A DNA stretch of 12,420 bases, from positions 1 through 12,420 of the forward strand of contig SKWC01000008.1 of NCBI GenBank assembly GCA_007129145.1, read 5' to 3'. The translations under genes and the position numbers were made by a program. Numbering within the stretch: the stretch's first letter is position 1; every line of letters starts with the position of its first letter. Of the stretch, positions 5,739-12,420 are shown piece after piece. The notes beneath the pieces were generated by a model. The model was not told where the DNA came from, ran no database searches, and saw nothing but the letters and a program-made list of their open reading frames with translations. The stretch is from Rubritepida sp. (GTDB lineage Bacteria > Pseudomonadota > Alphaproteobacteria > Acetobacterales > Acetobacteraceae).

Positions 5739-7118
5739 ATGCGCAGCGTGGAAGACATCCTCGCCCTGATGGGCGGGGCCGAGGCGGCGGCGGCCACCTG
5801 CCAGGTCGGCACCGAGGCCATCCGCAAATGGCGGCAGGCGAAAGCGATCCCGGCCAAGCACTGGCCCGCGGTCATCACCGCGACGGGGCTTGCCCTGTCA
5901 GACCTGCCCGGCGCCCCCGCCGAGACCCGCGCCTCCCTGAAGAAGGACAAGCCCATCATGGCCGACGCCCCCCCTGACGGCGCCACCGCCGCCCTCGTGC
6001 TGGATGATGGCCGCGTGTTCTGGGGAAGCGGCTTCGGCGCGCATGGCACCATGGTGGCCGAGATCTGCTTCAACACCGGCATGACCGGCTACCAGGAGAC
6101 GCTGACCGACCCGTCCTACGCGGCCCAGATCATCGCCTTCACCTTCCCGCATATCGGCAATGTGGGCACCAACCCTGAGGATATGGAGGCCGCAGGCCCG
6201 GTCTGCCGGGGCCTGGTGGTGAAGCAGGACGTGACCGAGCCCGCCAACTACCGCGCCACCGCGCCGCTGCAGGAATGGCTGCGCCGGCATGGCATCCCGG
6301 GCATCGCCGGGGTGGATACGCGGGCGCTGACGGCGCGCATCCGTGAGGGCGGCCCGCCCAATGGCGTGCTGTGCTTCCCCGCCGACGGCCGCTTCGACAT
6401 CGCCGCCCTGACCGCCCAGGCCAAGGCCTGGCCGGGGCTGAAGGGGATGGACCTCGCGAAGGAGGTCACCGCCCGCCAGCCCTATTCCTGGGATGAGACG
6501 CGCTGGTCCTGGGGCGCGGGCTTCGGCCGCCAGGTGGCGCCGCGCTTCCGGGTGGTGGCCATGGACTATGGCGCGAAGCGCAACATCCTGCGCTGCCTCG
6601 CGGATGCGGGCTGCGCCGTGACCGTGCTGCCCGCCACCGCATCGGCCGAGGACATCCTGCGCCACGAACCCGATGGCGTGTTCCTCTCCAACGGCCCGGG
6701 CGACCCGGCGGCGACCGGCGAATACGCGGTGCCCGCCATCCGCGCGGTGCTGGAGAAGCGCATCCCAACCTTCGGCATCTGCCTCGGCCACCAGCTGCTG
6801 GCGCTGGCGCTGGGCGCGCGCACCTTCAAGCTGGCGCGCGGGCATCGCGGCGCCAACCAGCCGGTGCAGGACCTGGCCACGGGCAAGGTCGAGATCACCA
6901 GCCAGAACCACGGCTTCGCGGTGGACCCGGACAGCCTGCCCGCCAACGCCAGGATCACGCACATCAGCCTGTTCGACGGCACCAACGAGGGCATCGCCGC
7001 CACCGACCGACCGGCCTTCAGCGTGCAATACCACCCGGAAGCCAGCCCCGGGCCCTCGGACAGTCACTATCTCTTTCACCGTTTCGTGGAAATGATGGCG
7101 CAGGCCCGCGCGGCCTGA
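5739..7118 (+). CDS. carA: carbamoyl-phosphate synthase small subunit with N-terminal HTH domain
   Basis: This is the glutaminase subunit of carbamoyl-phosphate synthetase; it hydrolyses glutamine and channels ammonia to CarB. The CarA part (residues 74-459, 386 residues; E. coli has 382) is complete, with the class I amidotransferase triad Cys348 (in FGICLGHQ), His432 and Glu434 (in HPEASPGP). Before it lie about 73 extra residues absent from classical CarA. Residues 3-50 look like a Cro/YdaS-type helix-turn-helix (MGG, then AEAAAATCQ, VGTEAIRKW, IPAKHWPAV), joined by a short Lys-rich linker. I recall such a domain being noted in databases near CarA under the name carph-isopro, but cannot verify this. 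The frame is anchored by an in-frame TAG at 5733-5735, making 5739 the first ATG. An internal start at 5958 would give a conventional CarA. It heads the operon that ends with carB. Confidence 0.93.
   Translation: MRSVEDILALMGGAEAAAATCQVGTEAIRKWRQAKAIPAKHWPAVITATGLALSDLPGAPAETRASLKKDKPIMADAPPDGATAALVLDDGRVFWGSGFGAHGTMVAEICFNTGMTGYQETLTDPSYAAQIIAFTFPHIGNVGTNPEDMEAAGPVCRGLVVKQDVTEPANYRATAPLQEWLRRHGIPGIAGVDTRALTARIREGGPPNGVLCFPADGRFDIAALTAQAKAWPGLKGMDLAKEVTARQPYSWDETRWSWGAGFGRQVAPRFRVVAMDYGAKRNILRCLADAGCAVTVLPATASAEDILRHEPDGVFLSNGPGDPAATGEYAVPAIRAVLEKRIPTFGICLGHQLLALALGARTFKLARGHRGANQPVQDLATGKVEITSQNHGFAVDPDSLPANARITHISLFDGTNEGIAATDRPAFSVQYHPEASPGPSDSHYLFHRFVEMMAQARAA
5943..5960 (+). promoter_or_regulatory. 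internal ribosome binding site and ATG for a short CarA
   Basis: AAGGA (5943-5947) lies 10 nt before an in-frame ATG (5958-5960), whose product starts MADAPPDG and has the usual CarA length. The spacing is slightly long. It may allow CarA without the DNA-binding domain to be made from the same mRNA, or be the sole start if the 5739 start is unused. Confidence 0.45.
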
Positions 7119-7139
7119 CGCAATCGCGGGGGAAACGGC

Positions 7140-7898
7140 ATGTTCGACCTCAAGGACCGCGTGGCCCTGGTCACCGGCGGGAATGGCGGCATCGGGCTGG
7201 GCTTCGCGCGCGGCCTGGCGCGTGCGGGCGCGGCCGTGATGCTCGCCGGGCGCGACGCGGGCAAGAACGCCGCCGCGGTGGCGGAACTGCGCGCGCTGGG
7301 TGCGCGGGCCGAGGCGGTGCAGGCCGACATCACCGACCAGGACGCCATCCGCGCCATGGTGGAGGCGACGGTGGCCGACTTCGGCCGGCTGGACATCCTG
7401 GTGAACAACGCCGGCACCAACATCCGCCGCCCGCCCGACCAGGTCAGCCTGCAGGACTGGCACACCGTGCTGGACACCAACGTGACCAGCGCCATGTTCG
7501 CCGCCCAGGCCGCCTATCCACATCTCAAGGCGCACGGGGTGGGGCGGGTCATCAACAACGGCTCCATGCTGTCCATCTTCGGCATGCCGCTGCACGCGGC
7601 CTATGCGGCTTCCAAGGGTGCGGTGGTGCAGCTGACCAAGGCGCTGGCCACCGCCTGGACACGGGAGGGCGTCACGGTGAATTGCGTGCTGCCCGGCTGG
7701 ATCGACACCGACCTCACCCGCGCCACGCGCCGCGACATTCCCGGCCTGGAGGAGAGCGTGGTGAAGCGCACCCCCGCCGGGCGCTGGGGCCATGCCGCGG
7801 ATTTCGAGGGCATCGCCGCCTTCCTCGCCTCCGACGCCGCCGCCTTCATCTCGGGCGCCGCCATCCCGGTGGATGGCGGCTACGCGATCCAGGGCTGA
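7140..7898 (+). CDS. SDR-family NAD(P)-dependent oxidoreductase
   Basis: This 252-residue classical short-chain dehydrogenase/reductase is predicted to be cytosolic. It has the Rossmann cofactor loop TGGNGGIG (12-19), DI (63-64), NNAG (89-92), structural Asn114, and the catalytic Ser142 with Tyr155-x-x-x-Lys159. A PG pair (185-186) and the C-terminal SGAAIPVDGGY (238-248) complete the fold. The overall look is that of the gluconate 5-dehydrogenase / 2-deoxy-gluconate 3-dehydrogenase group, but substrate assignment within SDRs is unreliable. GGGGGAA (7128-7134) is a good ribosome binding site 5 nt before the start. It begins 21 bp after carA and ends 1 bp before the next gene, so it is part of the carA-carB transcript, with no evident metabolic link to carbamoyl phosphate. 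Confidence 0.95.
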   Translation: MFDLKDRVALVTGGNGGIGLGFARGLARAGAAVMLAGRDAGKNAAAVAELRALGARAEAVQADITDQDAIRAMVEATVADFGRLDILVNNAGTNIRRPPDQVSLQDWHTVLDTNVTSAMFAAQAAYPHLKAHGVGRVINNGSMLSIFGMPLHAAYAASKGAVVQLTKALATAWTREGVTVNCVLPGWIDTDLTRATRRDIPGLEESVVKRTPAGRWGHAADFEGIAAFLASDAAAFISGAAIPVDGGYAIQG

Positions 7899-7899
7899 G

Positions 7900-8274
7900 A
7901 TGCCGCTGCCGCGCTCGTTCCGGATCGAGCACCTGCCGGGCACCGTGCGGCGCCCGCTGTCCGTGCGCGAGACCGAGCGCTTCCTGCTGCTGGCCTGCTA
8001 CAAGCTGTGGCGCGAGGATGTGGCGCCCATCGACGGCGAGGCGCTGGACAAGCTGCGCGGCGCGCTCTCGCCCTTCCCGGTGCGTGACCAGAACAAGCAG
8101 TTCACCATGAACGTGCTGGAGATGGCGGTGGACAAGATGGTCCGCTCGGGCCTGCTCAGCATGCATGCCGACGGGCTGCGTCCCACCGCGCGCGCCATCG
8201 AGGAGCTGGAGCGCGCCATGGCCGAGACCGGCCGCACGCCCGAGACCATGCTGCGCCTGATTCTGGAGGACTGA
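7900..8274 (+). CDS. conserved-looking hypothetical protein, 124 aa
   Basis: I do not recognise this family. The 124-residue product is soluble and mostly helical, with no signal peptide or membrane segment. It is rich in Arg, Glu and Leu; a region around 24-38 (ETERFLLLACYKLWR) is amphipathic. The part from about 60 to 90 (RDQNKQFTMNVLEMAVDKMV) followed by SGLLSM and LRPTARAIEELE has a rhythm somewhat like a winged-helix module, which I offer only as a weak impression. The ATG at 7900 follows the SDR stop by a single base, so translation is probably coupled. Codon use matches the neighbours. It is kept as a gene because its frame is open, it fills the operon exactly, and its ends mesh with the adjacent genes. 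Confidence 0.8.
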   Translation: MPLPRSFRIEHLPGTVRRPLSVRETERFLLLACYKLWREDVAPIDGEALDKLRGALSPFPVRDQNKQFTMNVLEMAVDKMVRSGLLSMHADGLRPTARAIEELERAMAETGRTPETMLRLILED

Positions 8275-8305
8275 CCATGCCGGCTTTCGCGAAGGGGTAC
8301 CGCTG

Positions 8306-8575
8306 ATGGCGGATATCCTGCTCACCGGTTTCGCCCTGCTGGCGCTGCTGGCCGGCACCACCCTGGTGGCGGCCGTCACCATCCTGGCGCTGGGCGGCTT
8401 CATGCGCCGCCTGCCGCTGGCCGTGGTGGTGTCCATGCTGATGATGGGGCTGCTGCTGTCGGCGATCGGGCTGTCGCCGCCGGGCAACCCATGGCCGGTG
8501 GTGCTGCTGGTCGGGCTGTCGCATCTGCTGGCGGTGCTGGCCCTGTGGTGGCGGGGCCGGGGCGCGCGGGGATGA
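8306..8575 (+). CDS. small three-helix membrane protein (first of three)
   Basis: This 89-residue, very hydrophobic protein has three predicted transmembrane helices (about 4-30, 37-56 and 62-82). A short basic loop FMRR lies between the first two and a basic tail RGRGARG at the end, which suggests both are cytoplasmic or near the cytoplasm. GAAGGGG (8291-8297) is a strong ribosome binding site 8 nt before the ATG. Its stop overlaps the next start (ATGA at 8572-8575). It resembles the two following genes in size and topology, with PP near the second loop and SHLL then WW in helix 3, so it may be a distant paralogue. No known family is recognised. Confidence 0.8.
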   Translation: MADILLTGFALLALLAGTTLVAAVTILALGGFMRRLPLAVVVSMLMMGLLLSAIGLSPPGNPWPVVLLVGLSHLLAVLALWWRGRGARG

Positions 8576-8841
8576 CCACCTTCCTGATCGCGCTGCTGGC
8601 GCTGGGCTATTCGGGCCTGGTGCTGTTCTGGATGGCGCATTCGCTGGGCAAGACCTTCCGGCCGATGCGCGCGGCGCTGTTCGCCTTCGCGCTGTCGGTG
8701 GCGGTGCATTCGGCGACGCTGCTGTTCCTCGAACCCCGGCACGTGATGGCCGCGCTGGCGCTGTGGGGCCTGCCGCACCTGCTGCTGCTGCCGCTGCTGC
8801 TGTGGTCGGCCCTGAAACAGGAAAGGGCGATACCCCAATGA
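8572..8841 (+). CDS. small three-helix membrane protein (second of three)
   Basis: This 89-residue protein has three predicted transmembrane helices (about 4-23, 33-53 and 58-80), joined by a basic loop (HSLGKTFRPMR) and a short LEPRH loop, with a polar tail. It starts within the stop of the previous gene and ends within the start of the next (ATGA at 8838-8841), so the three are translationally coupled. It aligns almost without gaps to the next protein, sharing Y13, G15-L16-V17, S42, A44-V45-H46, H69 and W78. The shared histidines at the edges of helices 2 and 3 could bind a metal or haem, but this is speculation. No known family is recognised. Confidence 0.82.
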   Translation: MTTFLIALLALGYSGLVLFWMAHSLGKTFRPMRAALFAFALSVAVHSATLLFLEPRHVMAALALWGLPHLLLLPLLLWSALKQERAIPQ

Positions 8842-9098
8842 CCGAGATCCTCATCATCCTGCAGGGACTGCTCTACACGGGCCTCGTGGTCACGCTTCTG
8901 GGGCGACGCGCTGAGCGCTGGAAGCCCGGCATCCCCGGCATCCTGGCCGCCGCCGGCGGCTCGCTGGCGGTGCATCTGCTGCTCACCTTCCTCATCCCCG
9001 AGGCATGGCGCGTCACCTGGCTGGTGTTCGTGATCCCGGGGCACATCCTCACGCCGGCGGTGCTGATCTGGCTCGACCGGCGCAACACAGGCGACTGA
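8838..9098 (+). CDS. small three-helix membrane protein (third of three)
   Basis: This 86-residue protein has three predicted transmembrane helices (about 4-22, 33-53 and 58-79) with a basic loop (GRRAERWKP) after the first. It is a clear paralogue of the preceding protein: ten of the first 17 residues are identical and AVH at 44-46, H69 and W78 sit at the same positions. Its stop is followed after one base by the carB start. The location just before carB is shared transcription, not evidence of a role in carbamoyl-phosphate synthesis. No known family is recognised. Confidence 0.83.
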   Translation: MTEILIILQGLLYTGLVVTLLGRRAERWKPGIPGILAAAGGSLAVHLLLTFLIPEAWRVTWLVFVIPGHILTPAVLIWLDRRNTGD

Positions 9099-9099
9099 C

Positions 9100-12357
<3,258 letters not shown>

Positions 12358-12363
12358 CATTCC

Positions 12364-12400
12364 GGACGGGGGCGATCAGGCACCCGTCCTTCCCCTCCTT
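12364..12400 (+). terminator. putative intrinsic terminator after carB
   Basis: GGACGGG (12364-12370) and CCCGTCC (12383-12389) form a perfect 7-bp GC-rich stem with a 12-nt loop, starting 7 nt after the carB stop. A pyrimidine run (TTCCCCTCCTT) follows. The T-tract is interrupted by C, so termination may be partial. The remaining 20 bases of the window show no recognisable feature. Confidence 0.55.
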
Positions 12401-12420
12401 CGCTGGCGGTTTGGCAACGG

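Overview
The window reads as a chromosomal core region of a very GC-rich alphaproteobacterium. My best guess is an Acetobacteraceae/Rhodospirillales genome such as Roseomonas or a relative. That guess rests on the GC-rich codon use, the gene repertoire and the alphaproteobacterial style of the chemoreceptor; no taxonomic marker gene is present. I see no tRNA, rRNA, CRISPR array, insertion sequence, prophage gene or integrase. Coding density is very high and every gap between genes is under 100 bp.

Layout. (1) 1-922: the last codons of a probable upstream gene overlap a MotB/OmpA-type inner-membrane, peptidoglycan-binding protein. (2) 980-1612: uracil phosphoribosyltransferase (upp). (3) 1689-3668: a transmembrane methyl-accepting chemotaxis protein with a PilZ-like C-terminal tail. 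(4) 3676-4140, minus strand: a guanine deaminase (guaD), convergent with the chemoreceptor at 7 bp and divergent from the next gene at 31 bp. (5) 4172-5200: a luciferase-like flavin-dependent monooxygenase. (6) 5204-5656, minus strand: a YqeY/GatB-tail protein. (7) 5657-5738: a short divergent control region with a striking operator. (8) 5739-12357: a tightly packed seven-gene operon. It holds carA with an extra N-terminal helix-turn-helix domain, an SDR oxidoreductase, an unrecognised 124-residue protein, three small membrane proteins and carB, followed by a hairpin.

Functionally, CarA and CarB form glutamine-dependent carbamoyl-phosphate synthetase, the entry to pyrimidine and arginine synthesis. 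Upp and GuaD salvage or degrade nucleobases, so nucleotide metabolism is a loose theme.

The most interesting element is the start of the carA operon. A Cro/YdaS-like DNA-binding domain is translated in frame with CarA. A perfect 7-bp-arm palindrome, GTGGGAA-N5-TTCCCAC, fills the spacer between a plausible -35 and -10 whose predicted transcription start falls on or next to the ATG, implying a leaderless mRNA. An internal Shine-Dalgarno and ATG could also release CarA without the DNA-binding domain. Together these suggest, as a hypothesis, an enzyme-subunit autoregulator. A second notable feature is a pair (possibly a trio) of tandem paralogous three-helix membrane proteins with two conserved histidines, placed between carA and carB.
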